Positions 7,109 through 13,779 of a stretch of DNA of 13,779 nucleotides are shown here, piece by piece. How positions within the stretch are numbered: the stretch's first letter is position 1; each line of letters begins with the position of its first letter. Where the stretch lies: the NCBI GenBank assembly GCA_910586025.1, contig CAJUIO010000096.1, positions 1 to 13,779 on the forward strand, written 5' to 3'. A program made the position numbers and the translations under genes. Source of the stretch: an uncultured Lachnospiraceae bacterium. GTDB taxonomy: Bacteria; Bacillota; Clostridia; Lachnospirales; Lachnospiraceae. Below the pieces are notes generated by a model, which did not search any database, was not told where the DNA came from, and saw only the letters and a list, made by a program, of their open reading frames with translations.

Positions 7109-7137
7109 GAAAAGCCGGCTTCTGCAGCCGGCTTTTC
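7109..7137. terminator. Bidirectional Rho-independent terminator
   Basis: GAAAAGCCGGC (7109-7119) and GCCGGCTTTTC (7127-7137) form a perfect 11-bp stem with a 7-base loop. Read either way, the 3' arm ends in a run of four T, so it can stop transcription from uxaC (ends 7095) and from the convergent binding-protein gene (ends 7145). Confidence 0.88.
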
Positions 7138-7144
7138 CAATGTA

Positions 7145-9430
7145 CTATCTGTTTTCATTTACATAGATCTGAGCCCTGCTCTGAACGATATTCGCCACAT
7201 CCTTTGCGTTCTTCTGACCGCCAAAGAATGCCGCCGTCTCCTCCTGCACAATCTGGATCAGGTTCTCATCATAATTGTAGACCTGGGTGAAGCTGTACAG
7301 ATCCTCCTTGAACCTGCCCGCCTCCGCCAGCGACATGGGCTCCAGCTTGACCTCCATACCGTCAATATAGATGTAATCATCGGTCTCCACCTCATTTCCC
7401 TCCTCATCCTCGTAGGTGGGCCTTCTGGTGGCTTTATCCGCCATCGCATCAATATACTTCACACTCAGCGGAAATCCATACTGAATTTCCTTCTGATACC
7501 CATCCGAAAGATAATATCTCAGGAATTCCCATGCCCCTTCCTTGTGTGCTGACTTTGCCGACATAACCATCTGCAGATTCGCAATGATCGCAGATCCGTC
7601 CTCATTGCTGGAAGGAAAACCGATCATGGTCACGCTCTCTCCGAAGGTTCCCTTTGACACATAGTTAAAATCCCTGAAATTACTTGCGGAATAAATCTGT
7701 GCCACCACTCTTCCATCCCGCCACATACTGTCATAATTCTGCCAGTACTCGTCGTCGTACATTGCATCGTCCACTTCCTCCGGAAACTGCTTCAGAAATT
7801 CCAGAAGCTCTGTGAAGCCATCCGAGTCAAAATTGCACTTTCCGCTGGACCAATCGATAAACTGGCTGCCTGCAAGACTCATACACTGAATCAGCATGGT
7901 ATTTCTGTCCGCATAGGAGAGGAACTGCGTTCCCTCCGGCTTCGAAGCCATCAGATCATTCACATCCTGTATGGTCCATCCTCTCTCCGGCCCCACATCA
8001 GAGGTCTTGGCAAGAATCGTGCTGATGGTAAAATAAGGAACCAGCTGATAAAGCTTTCCGTTTACGGAAAACGCCTCGATGATATTTGGCATATAATCCT
8101 CGATCTTAAGCTCCGGATCCTTCTCTATATAGGGTTTCAGATCCTCGAAAAGTCCTTTGGAAACATAGCTGGATATCGGCATTTCATTGTTCAGGATCAA
8201 AATATCCGGCACCTTTCCCGACACAATATCTGCGTTCAGCCGGTTGATTCCCGCCTTATAGTCCGTATCCGACCCATAGAGGGAGGAATAGTCCTGAATG
8301 GAAATACGGTATTTCTCATTACTCTTGTTAAATTTCACGATATCGGTGCGTATATCCCAGTTGACCCCGGTGCAGGCAAGCACAATGGTCTCCCTCTCCT
8401 TCACATCCTTGGGATCCACCTTGGTAAAATGCCCCAGACTGGTCTGGGATGTCTCCATATCGGCAAAGGTTCCCCAGAATTCCTTTTCGTTGATGGGAAG
8501 GAGATTATAGATCTCATATACACCCAGATCCGAATCCACATAGTTCATCAGCTGAATCACATTTTCCGCTCCGATATCGTAGCCAAAGACTCCATAGCTG
8601 TTTACCAGATACAGATCATATCCGATCCCCGCATAGGCGGTGAAATCATAAGAATAACCGGGAAGCTTAGTGAATTCGGATATACTCCCGGTGTCCGGAT
8701 CCACAAATCCGGTATAGCATCCGTCCTCCTCATAAGAAAAGCAGGCCAGCTTCCCGTCTGATAGGGGAACCAGATTTACATTGCTCAGGGGCTTTTCCTC
8801 ATCCCCTTTCAGAATTCTCTGAAAATTCCCGTCCCTGTCAAACAGAAAATACTGATCCACAATCCGGATAATAAGACTGTCCCCAAAAGACATCATATTT
8901 CCCACATAAAACCAGCTGTCCGAAGAGGCTTCCTTAACCTCGGGCAGTTCATTTAGGAAAATGCTGAAAATCTCTTCTCCCTGATCGCTGACCTTGATAA
9001 AATAATATTGATCCTGAAATTCTCCGTCCTCATTGCTATCCCGGCCATAGAGCACCTTGATGCCGTAGAGAAAGCCCTGCTCATCGCACAAAATGGAATT
9101 CAGGCCGCCGTCCTCGCCCAGGGCGATTCTGTGCTCCTGCCCTGTGCTTCCGTCACTGCCAAGGGCCGCAAAGCAGATCTCCATACTTTCGCCGTTATCA
9201 CCGTTCCAATTGTAGCCGTAGACATACATTACATCCCCGGCCTTAAGAACATTCGAATAGGTCCCGTCCGCCCAGCCTTTTATATCGGGCGACTCCACCT
9301 TATAGACATAATCCTTGCTGGATGCCGCCTGCTGCGAGCCTATGCCTTCCTTATTCTTTCCGCTTCCACAGCCGCACAGCGCCAATAGCAGCGACATCAC
9401 GACCCCCAGTACAATCCCTTTTCTCTTCAT
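7145..9430 (-). CDS. Lipoprotein extracellular solute-binding protein with large N-terminal extension
   Basis: This encodes a 761-residue secreted lipoprotein. The basic start and hydrophobic stretch (MKRKGIVLGVVMSLLLALCGC) end in a lipobox with Cys21 as the likely lipidated residue. From about residue 350 it resembles carbohydrate ABC solute-binding proteins (SBP_bac_1): an opening strand (IVLACTGVNWDI), then KFNKSNEKYRISIQDYSS, IVSGKVPDILILNN, KGLFEDLKPYIEKDPEL and, near the end, GAWEFLRYYLSDGYQ. Residues about 35-340 are extra: several strand-rich segments with DG/DQG/DPDTG turns (QYFLFDRDGNFQRIL, LVPLSDGKLACFSY, GFVDPDTGSISEF) suggest a beta-propeller-like module. Usual family members are 400-550 residues. 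It is the last gene of the operon, starting one base after the preceding stop, with its ribosome site (GGGAG) inside that gene. The substrate is unknown; a carbohydrate is likely from family and permeases. Confidence 0.85.
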   Translation of the reverse strand: MKRKGIVLGVVMSLLLALCGCGSGKNKEGIGSQQAASSKDYVYKVESPDIKGWADGTYSNVLKAGDVMYVYGYNWNGDNGESMEICFAALGSDGSTGQEHRIALGEDGGLNSILCDEQGFLYGIKVLYGRDSNEDGEFQDQYYFIKVSDQGEEIFSIFLNELPEVKEASSDSWFYVGNMMSFGDSLIIRIVDQYFLFDRDGNFQRILKGDEEKPLSNVNLVPLSDGKLACFSYEEDGCYTGFVDPDTGSISEFTKLPGYSYDFTAYAGIGYDLYLVNSYGVFGYDIGAENVIQLMNYVDSDLGVYEIYNLLPINEKEFWGTFADMETSQTSLGHFTKVDPKDVKERETIVLACTGVNWDIRTDIVKFNKSNEKYRISIQDYSSLYGSDTDYKAGINRLNADIVSGKVPDILILNNEMPISSYVSKGLFEDLKPYIEKDPELKIEDYMPNIIEAFSVNGKLYQLVPYFTISTILAKTSDVGPERGWTIQDVNDLMASKPEGTQFLSYADRNTMLIQCMSLAGSQFIDWSSGKCNFDSDGFTELLEFLKQFPEEVDDAMYDDEYWQNYDSMWRDGRVVAQIYSASNFRDFNYVSKGTFGESVTMIGFPSSNEDGSAIIANLQMVMSAKSAHKEGAWEFLRYYLSDGYQKEIQYGFPLSVKYIDAMADKATRRPTYEDEEGNEVETDDYIYIDGMEVKLEPMSLAEAGRFKEDLYSFTQVYNYDENLIQIVQEETAAFFGGQKNAKDVANIVQSRAQIYVNENR

Positions 9431-9431
9431 T

Positions 9432-10520
9432 TTAAAAATGCTCCCACTTATTCTTTTCCGCCCGGGCGCGTTCCAGAGCCCTGTCCTTCTTATCCATAAG
9501 GATCATCCAGATATCCTTTAAGGTATATTTCCGGTTTCTCCATTTTATGATCGCCGCCGCGAGAAAAATAGATCCGGGAATGAGAAGCAGCACAAGCTGC
9601 AAAAGAAGAACCACTGCCCGCACATCCTCATACCCCCTGGCGATGTTCTCCCAATACGGAAAATGAACCGCCGCATTCTGCATGGAACGGGTTCCAAAAT
9701 CAAGTACCACCGGTATCATGGCCTCCAGCGTATATCTGGAGGAATTCTCTACCACCAGCATCTCATCCTCTTTTAATCCAAATTTTTCCTTTAAGGTATT
9801 ATAGAGAAATCCCTTTACCGGATTGGGCGCCGCCACCTCATAACAGCCGATCCCCTCGCTCTCTCCCAGCTCCGAGAGCGTATTGTAGGAGACATACACG
9901 ACCGTGTTCTTCAATCCGGCTCCCTCCGCAAATCTTCCCTTTTCCCTCTCTGCCACTCCTGCCACATAGTGAGGGATACCGCCTATTGTCACACTCATCC
10001 CCTGAATATCACTGGAACCAAAAAGCTGCCAGGCCGCCTCCTCGTCCAGAATCACAAAGTCCTGCATCAGATCATTCCCCGAAAAATAGCTGCCGCTCAC
10101 CAGCTTCAACGGATGAAAGAAGAAGAAGTCCCCTCCTACCCCGATAGCGCTTGCCTCCAGGGTTGACTGCTCACTCACCACAGTGATCTTTCCCTGTGCG
10201 CTGTAGCCATCCACGAAAAGCCTTGCCAGAGGATTTTCCTGTACCACGGCTGCCTCGGAAAGAGCGCTTTCCAGCTGTTTTTCAAAGCTCCTGATCTGAA
10301 AATCGTCCACCTGTGCCTCTCTCACGAAAAAACTGCTGACCTGGGCGGTGCCTCCTTCCGCGGACCATCTTGCAGCCGCCTGCTGATCCGGAAGATTCTC
10401 TATCTTCCCATTCATCCACAGAGTTACCGCCACAAACAGGATGAGACAGACTGCGGAGATCAGGGAAAGCACGATCTGCAGCCGCGAAACATTTTGCCAA
10501 AACTCTCTAATCCTACTCAC
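9432..10520 (-). CDS. MacB-type extracytoplasmic domain protein with two membrane segments, no FtsX core
   Basis: This is a 362-residue membrane protein with one TM helix near the N-terminus (about 13-36), a large extracytoplasmic region (about 37-300), and one TM helix near the C-terminus (about 302-326) with a basic cytoplasmic tail. The extracytoplasmic part resembles the MacB periplasmic core: IGVGGDFFFFHPLKLVSGSYF followed by DFVILDEEAAWQLFGSSDIQGMSVTIGGIPHYVAGV is the usual 'GV..~f~..~~~l~~G~~f ... v~l~~~~A~~lFG~~~~iG~~i~i~g~~~~V~Gv' pattern. The FtsX-like block of three further TM helices found in real permeases is missing, so it probably cannot form a translocation unit alone. The start is GTG (10518-10520), with AGGAG seven bases upstream. 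It sits between the adaptor and the binding protein. Its function is not established. Confidence 0.7.
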   Translation of the reverse strand: MSRIREFWQNVSRLQIVLSLISAVCLILFVAVTLWMNGKIENLPDQQAAARWSAEGGTAQVSSFFVREAQVDDFQIRSFEKQLESALSEAAVVQENPLARLFVDGYSAQGKITVVSEQSTLEASAIGVGGDFFFFHPLKLVSGSYFSGNDLMQDFVILDEEAAWQLFGSSDIQGMSVTIGGIPHYVAGVAEREKGRFAEGAGLKNTVVYVSYNTLSELGESEGIGCYEVAAPNPVKGFLYNTLKEKFGLKEDEMLVVENSSRYTLEAMIPVVLDFGTRSMQNAAVHFPYWENIARGYEDVRAVVLLLQLVLLLIPGSIFLAAAIIKWRNRKYTLKDIWMILMDKKDRALERARAEKNKWEHF

Positions 10521-10535
10521 CCTGATGCTCCTTTC

Positions 10536-12569
10536 CTACGATTCATTCAGTCTTACCTGTTTTCCCGCCTCCACCGGCTTGGTAGAGGTTGTGATCACGT
10601 ATTCATATCCGTAGAGTCCGGCTGAAATCGCCGTATTATTATCGTCAGATGCAAGAACCTCCACATCCACTCTCGTCGCGATATAGCGGTTACTGATAGG
10701 GCCGCTTCTCGATTCCACGATCAGAATGAACTTTCCGTTGCTGTCCTCCCGAATCGCACTGTTCGGCACTACCAGCTCATACTCCGAGCTTCTCTGTCCC
10801 ACCGACAGATTAAGAGACTGTCCGGCCTGCACACCGGCTCCCGTCACGTCAAAGACCAGGAGCTTTTTCTGTCCTCCGCTCTCCGGATCCGGACGGATGG
10901 ATGCGAGAACAGCCTTCACATCCTCATAGTACCATGCGTTCTGCAGCTCGGCCACATCCCCCACCTGTACCTTTTTGGCCTGATCGTTGGTCACGGAAAA
11001 GCTCAGCGTAAATCCCTTTCCCGCCACCTGGATCACTGCGGCCGGTTCCTCCGGCCTGGTAGTCTCTCCCGCAACATAGGCAAGAGAGGTTATCGTTCCG
11101 GCCACAGGAGCCGTAATGGCTGCTCCCACTGATTTTTCTTTTAATTTTTCGATCTCCGCCTTCTTGTTCTCAATGTCCTTAGTCGCCTTTGAAAGGTCAA
11201 GCTCGGCATTGATGTCAGTCGCAAGCTCCGTCTGCTCTGTCTTGAGGAGCTCGTAGACCGTCTGGGCATTCTTAAGGGCCGCCTGGGCATCCAGCAGCTT
11301 ATTCTGACGAACCACGTCCGCCTGCTTGTTTGCATTCGTGATGGATGTGATGGCCTGATCTGCCGCACGGAGCCTCTCTCTGGCATCCTGCACACTGCCG
11401 CTGGATTCCACGGAAATCGCATTGACCTCCGCCAGACTGCTCTGCAGCTCAGCCAGCCGGCTCTGCGCCTTTGCCAGCTGATCCCGGTTGGTATGATAGC
11501 CGCTCAGATCACTGGACGCATCCTCAAAGGAATTTACCGTAATATTATACTGCGCCACCGCCGCATCATACTCCGCAAGCGGAACCTGATAATCCGCAAA
11601 TTTTTCATTCTGGTCAATCCAGGCCCGGAGCTGATCGATATTTACCTCTCCATTATACGGGTTACTCGGATCGGCATGAGCCATGTTATAAATCGCATCC
11701 AGCTTTTCCTGCACAATGGCAGCCGCCGCATTCTTCCGGTCAATATAGACATCCACGCCTCCGCCATAATTATTGGGAGCTGCGGATGCAGACGGATCTG
11801 CGCTTCCGCCTCCGGAAACTCCGTTTGCAATATTCTCCGCACTGCTGACAAGCTTCTCCAAATCCGTGATCCGGCTTTGCATCTCTGAAATTTCATTATT
11901 CAGATCCGCCACTCTGGCCGCCTTCTCACTGTTGAAAGCCTCCGTTGCCTTCTCCAGATCCGTGGTGGCGTTGGCCTTCTCCGTCTCGCTCCCTATGGTA
12001 CTCACGCTGGCGTTATTCGTGCTCTTATTTCCCTGGAGCGTGAGGTCATCCACCGCCCTCTGGCATTCGTCCACACGATTCTTGGCCGCCTCAAGACGGT
12101 TCTGCATATCCGTAACCATGGACTGATACGCCGCAAAGGAATCCGTCTTTCCGCTCGCAACCTTGCTGATAACCTCCGGGGAGACCGTGCTTCCGAATAA
12201 TCCCTTCATGTAAGCCAGCTCCAGATTTTCCAGCTCCTCCTGGGCCTTCTTCAGCTCATCGCTCTCGGAATCCTCGAGATAATACAGGATCTGGTCCTTT
12301 TCCACCTCATCTCCCTGCTTCACCGCCACGCTGGAAATCACCCGCGATTCCTTCACCACCACATTGTAGGGATCCGTGGCCTCCACATTGCCTGTCCCCC
12401 GGATCTTTGCCGTAATACTTCCCCTCTGTACATACTGGGTCGCAACCTCCGGCAGAGAATAGTTCATGATAGTATTGGAAAAAAATGTGAGTATCAGCAT
12501 GATCACCAGAAAAATGATGGCCACATTCTTGATCCAGTCCCTTCTTTTGCTCGCTGCATTTTCATTCAT
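10536..12569 (-). CDS. MacA/HlyD-type membrane fusion (adaptor) protein, unusually long
   Basis: This encodes a 677-residue single-pass membrane protein (TM about residues 14-36) with an adaptor architecture. The first lipoyl half is about 60-100 (VVVKESRVISSVAVKQGDEVEKDQILYYLED), followed by long heptad-rich coiled coils (about 103-250 and 335-480). The second lipoyl half is about 482-515 (AAITAPVAGTITSLAYVAGE), followed by a beta-barrel (TLSFSVTNDQAKKVQVGD) and a membrane-proximal domain (ELVVPNSAIREDSNGKFILIVE). Such proteins link an ABC exporter to an outer layer and assist efflux or secretion (MacA, YknX). Typical members are 350-450 residues. The extra length is the double coiled coil plus a Gly/Ser/Ala/Pro linker and helical insert at about 250-330. 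GGAGG is 8 bases before the ATG. The neighbours are a MacB-like protein downstream and sugar permeases upstream. The ATPase partner is not in the window. Confidence 0.85.
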   Translation of the reverse strand: MNENAASKRRDWIKNVAIIFLVIMLILTFFSNTIMNYSLPEVATQYVQRGSITAKIRGTGNVEATDPYNVVVKESRVISSVAVKQGDEVEKDQILYYLEDSESDELKKAQEELENLELAYMKGLFGSTVSPEVISKVASGKTDSFAAYQSMVTDMQNRLEAAKNRVDECQRAVDDLTLQGNKSTNNASVSTIGSETEKANATTDLEKATEAFNSEKAARVADLNNEISEMQSRITDLEKLVSSAENIANGVSGGGSADPSASAAPNNYGGGVDVYIDRKNAAAAIVQEKLDAIYNMAHADPSNPYNGEVNIDQLRAWIDQNEKFADYQVPLAEYDAAVAQYNITVNSFEDASSDLSGYHTNRDQLAKAQSRLAELQSSLAEVNAISVESSGSVQDARERLRAADQAITSITNANKQADVVRQNKLLDAQAALKNAQTVYELLKTEQTELATDINAELDLSKATKDIENKKAEIEKLKEKSVGAAITAPVAGTITSLAYVAGETTRPEEPAAVIQVAGKGFTLSFSVTNDQAKKVQVGDVAELQNAWYYEDVKAVLASIRPDPESGGQKKLLVFDVTGAGVQAGQSLNLSVGQRSSEYELVVPNSAIREDSNGKFILIVESRSGPISNRYIATRVDVEVLASDDNNTAISAGLYGYEYVITTSTKPVEAGKQVRLNES

Positions 12570-12590
12570 ACTTCAATCCTCCGTACCTGT

Positions 12591-13544
12591 TTATCCCTTA
12601 ATTCCTCCCTGATAGGTGATTCCCTCTACCAGATAATCCTCTCCATACAAAAATACCAGAATCGGCGGCACCATATAGATGGTGGCAACCGCAAAGGCAA
12701 GCCCCACTTCCCCCTCATTGATCTTGGACAGAAAAACAGAAAGGGGATGCTGCTCCGCATCTGACAGAAGAATCAACGGCTGCTCCACCATGTTCCAGTA
12801 ATCGATAAATATGAGGATCGCAACCGAACACAGAGAACCCTTGCACAGCGGCATACAGATTCTCCTGAAAATCTGCCATTCTCCCGCACCGTCGATCTGC
12901 GCCGCCTCCATCACCGAGGTGGGAATCCTTCTCATATACTTGGTGAGAAGAAATACCGCAAATGGCGAAAATATTCCCGGAAGCCAGATCGCCCATCTGG
13001 TATCCAGAATCCTGAGCCACTCGGACACCAGATAATTGGGAACCAGAGTGACCTGATAAGGCATCAGCATCAGGATAATATACACAAAAAAGATAATCTC
13101 CTTGATCCTTCCCCGGTATCTGGTGAAACCGTAAGCCGCAAGGGATGCCACCAGCAGCTGAAACGCCACAATGGGAACCACCAGAATCACCGAATTCCAG
13201 AACTTGAACAGATATTCCGGACTCTTTAAGAGAACCGTGATATACTGGCTGAAGGATACCATGTCGGGGATAAACTTCAGATTCACCTGCTCGGAAATAT
13301 AGGTCTTTCCCCCTGTGTCCGTGGTGGCAAAGACCTGCCCGTAATTTGAGGATATTTCTGAGGCAGACATAAAGGAATTTGTTATAGTCAATATAATCGG
13401 CATGAGAAACAGCACGGCAAAGCATGCGGCAATCAGAGTGATCACCATGGCCTGGGCAAATTTCTTCTGCTGTCTGCGCTTCTTCTTGACAGCCGCCTTC
13501 TGAGTGTCAATGTCCGTAATCATCCTCTCCCTGTCTTTTCTCAT
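12591..13544 (-). CDS. Carbohydrate ABC transporter permease (MalG-like)
   Basis: This is a 317-residue inner-membrane subunit of a CUT1-type sugar importer. It has a basic cytoplasmic N-terminus of about 30 residues and about six TM helices, the first at about 32-56. The EAA loop that docks the ATPase is clear: VMEAAQIDGAGEWQIFRRICMPL, with EAA at 213-215 and conserved glycines at 219 and 221. The C-terminus ends VEGITYQGGIKG, which matches the usual 'G~t~GavKG' ending of MalG-like permeases. The start ATG overlaps the stop of the upstream permease in an ATGA, so the two are translationally coupled. The stop is 21 bp before the adaptor gene, with no terminator between. The segment around 62-95 between TM1 and TM2 is rather long. 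The substrate cannot be told. Confidence 0.92.
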   Translation of the reverse strand: MRKDRERMITDIDTQKAAVKKKRRQQKKFAQAMVITLIAACFAVLFLMPIILTITNSFMSASEISSNYGQVFATTDTGGKTYISEQVNLKFIPDMVSFSQYITVLLKSPEYLFKFWNSVILVVPIVAFQLLVASLAAYGFTRYRGRIKEIIFFVYIILMLMPYQVTLVPNYLVSEWLRILDTRWAIWLPGIFSPFAVFLLTKYMRRIPTSVMEAAQIDGAGEWQIFRRICMPLCKGSLCSVAILIFIDYWNMVEQPLILLSDAEQHPLSVFLSKINEGEVGLAFAVATIYMVPPILVFLYGEDYLVEGITYQGGIKG

Positions 13545-13779
13545 CCTTCCACATCCTTTCCGAAGTAGCTCTCGGTCAGAAACATGATTCCGATCAGAAT
13601 AACCATTACAACAGACATCATGATGGCCGCCGCTGAAAGCTTCTGATAATCCAGCTGTCCAAAGGCATTATTCATAAAATGCTGCAGCATGTAAATGGTA
13701 TCATAAGGGTAATTCCCTGTCAGTAGATAGATTTCCCTGAAAACCTTAAAAGAATTTATCAGGGACATAATTGTCACAA
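13541..13779 (-). CDS. Sugar ABC transporter permease (MalF-like), C-terminal part, cut by window edge
   Basis: About 79 residues are visible, open to the right edge; the first in-frame GTG (13775-13777) is an internal Val codon, not a start. SFKVFREIYLLTGNYPYDTIYMLQHFMNNAFGQLDYQKLSAAAIMMSVVMVILI is the typical end of MalF-like permeases, where 'SF~~Fd~iy~lT~GgP...~l~~yiy~~aF~~~~yG~AsA~svil' is followed by a last TM helix (about 50-68 of the visible part). It pairs with the MalG-like protein encoded next, overlapping it by four bases. It is the most upstream gene seen in this operon; the promoter and any ATPase or further genes lie beyond 13779. Confidence 0.88.
   Translation of the reverse strand, partial: VTIMSLINSFKVFREIYLLTGNYPYDTIYMLQHFMNNAFGQLDYQKLSAAAIMMSVVMVILIGIMFLTESYFGKDVEG

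Noticed and set aside
7157..7164. ATTTACAT half-site resembling the operator arm near the terminator
   Set aside because: It has no second arm and lies in the coding end of the binding-protein gene.
1..13779. CRISPR arrays, tRNA or rRNA genes, riboswitches, origin repeats
   Set aside because: I saw no regularly spaced repeats, tRNA-like cloverleafs or rRNA-like stretches, and the only leader of note (upstream of uxaB) shows promoter and operator elements rather than a recognisable riboswitch.

Overview
The window looks like chromosomal DNA from an anaerobic Firmicute, most likely a gut Lachnospiraceae-type Clostridia. The evidence is strong AGGAGG-type ribosome binding sites, a Gram-positive style lipoprotein solute-binding protein, a complete UxaA/UxaB/UxaC set with a LacI-type regulator, and moderate base composition. 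The species cannot be named from the sequence.

Layout. (1) Positions 1-1371 are accessory DNA: a fragment of a probable large serine recombinase (1-98, minus strand) abuts an IS3-family element (about 99-1351). Its transposase is read as OrfA plus OrfB through a -1 slippery run, and two of its three DDE catalytic residues are replaced. (2) Positions 1372-7095 are a hexuronate catabolic cluster. uxaB and uxaA run leftward; a LacI-family regulator (TTG start) and uxaC run rightward. The divergent control region has a recognisable promoter for each direction, and each promoter has one 16-bp palindrome just downstream of its -10 box. Together the enzymes take D-galacturonate to tagaturonate (UxaC), to altronate (UxaB), to 2-keto-3-deoxygluconate (UxaA). 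KDG kinase and aldolase are not in the window. (3) Positions 7109-7137 are a strong, probably bidirectional terminator. (4) Positions 7145-13779 are a tightly packed leftward operon that enters from beyond the right edge. In transcription order it encodes a sugar-type ABC permease (partial), a second MalG-like permease, a very long MacA/HlyD-type adaptor, a two-TM protein that appears to be a MacB-type extracytoplasmic domain without the FtsX core, and a lipoprotein solute-binding protein with a large N-terminal extension.

The least ordinary part is region 4. Importer-type permeases and a binding protein are interleaved with exporter-type adaptor and MacB-like parts in one transcription unit, with no ATPase in view. 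This could be a composite envelope transport or sensing machine, and it is the best candidate here for an undescribed system. That is an inference from gene order and domain content. The hexuronate cluster is ordinary in content but has clear regulatory architecture. The IS element appears to be catalytically dead and sits at a rearranged junction.
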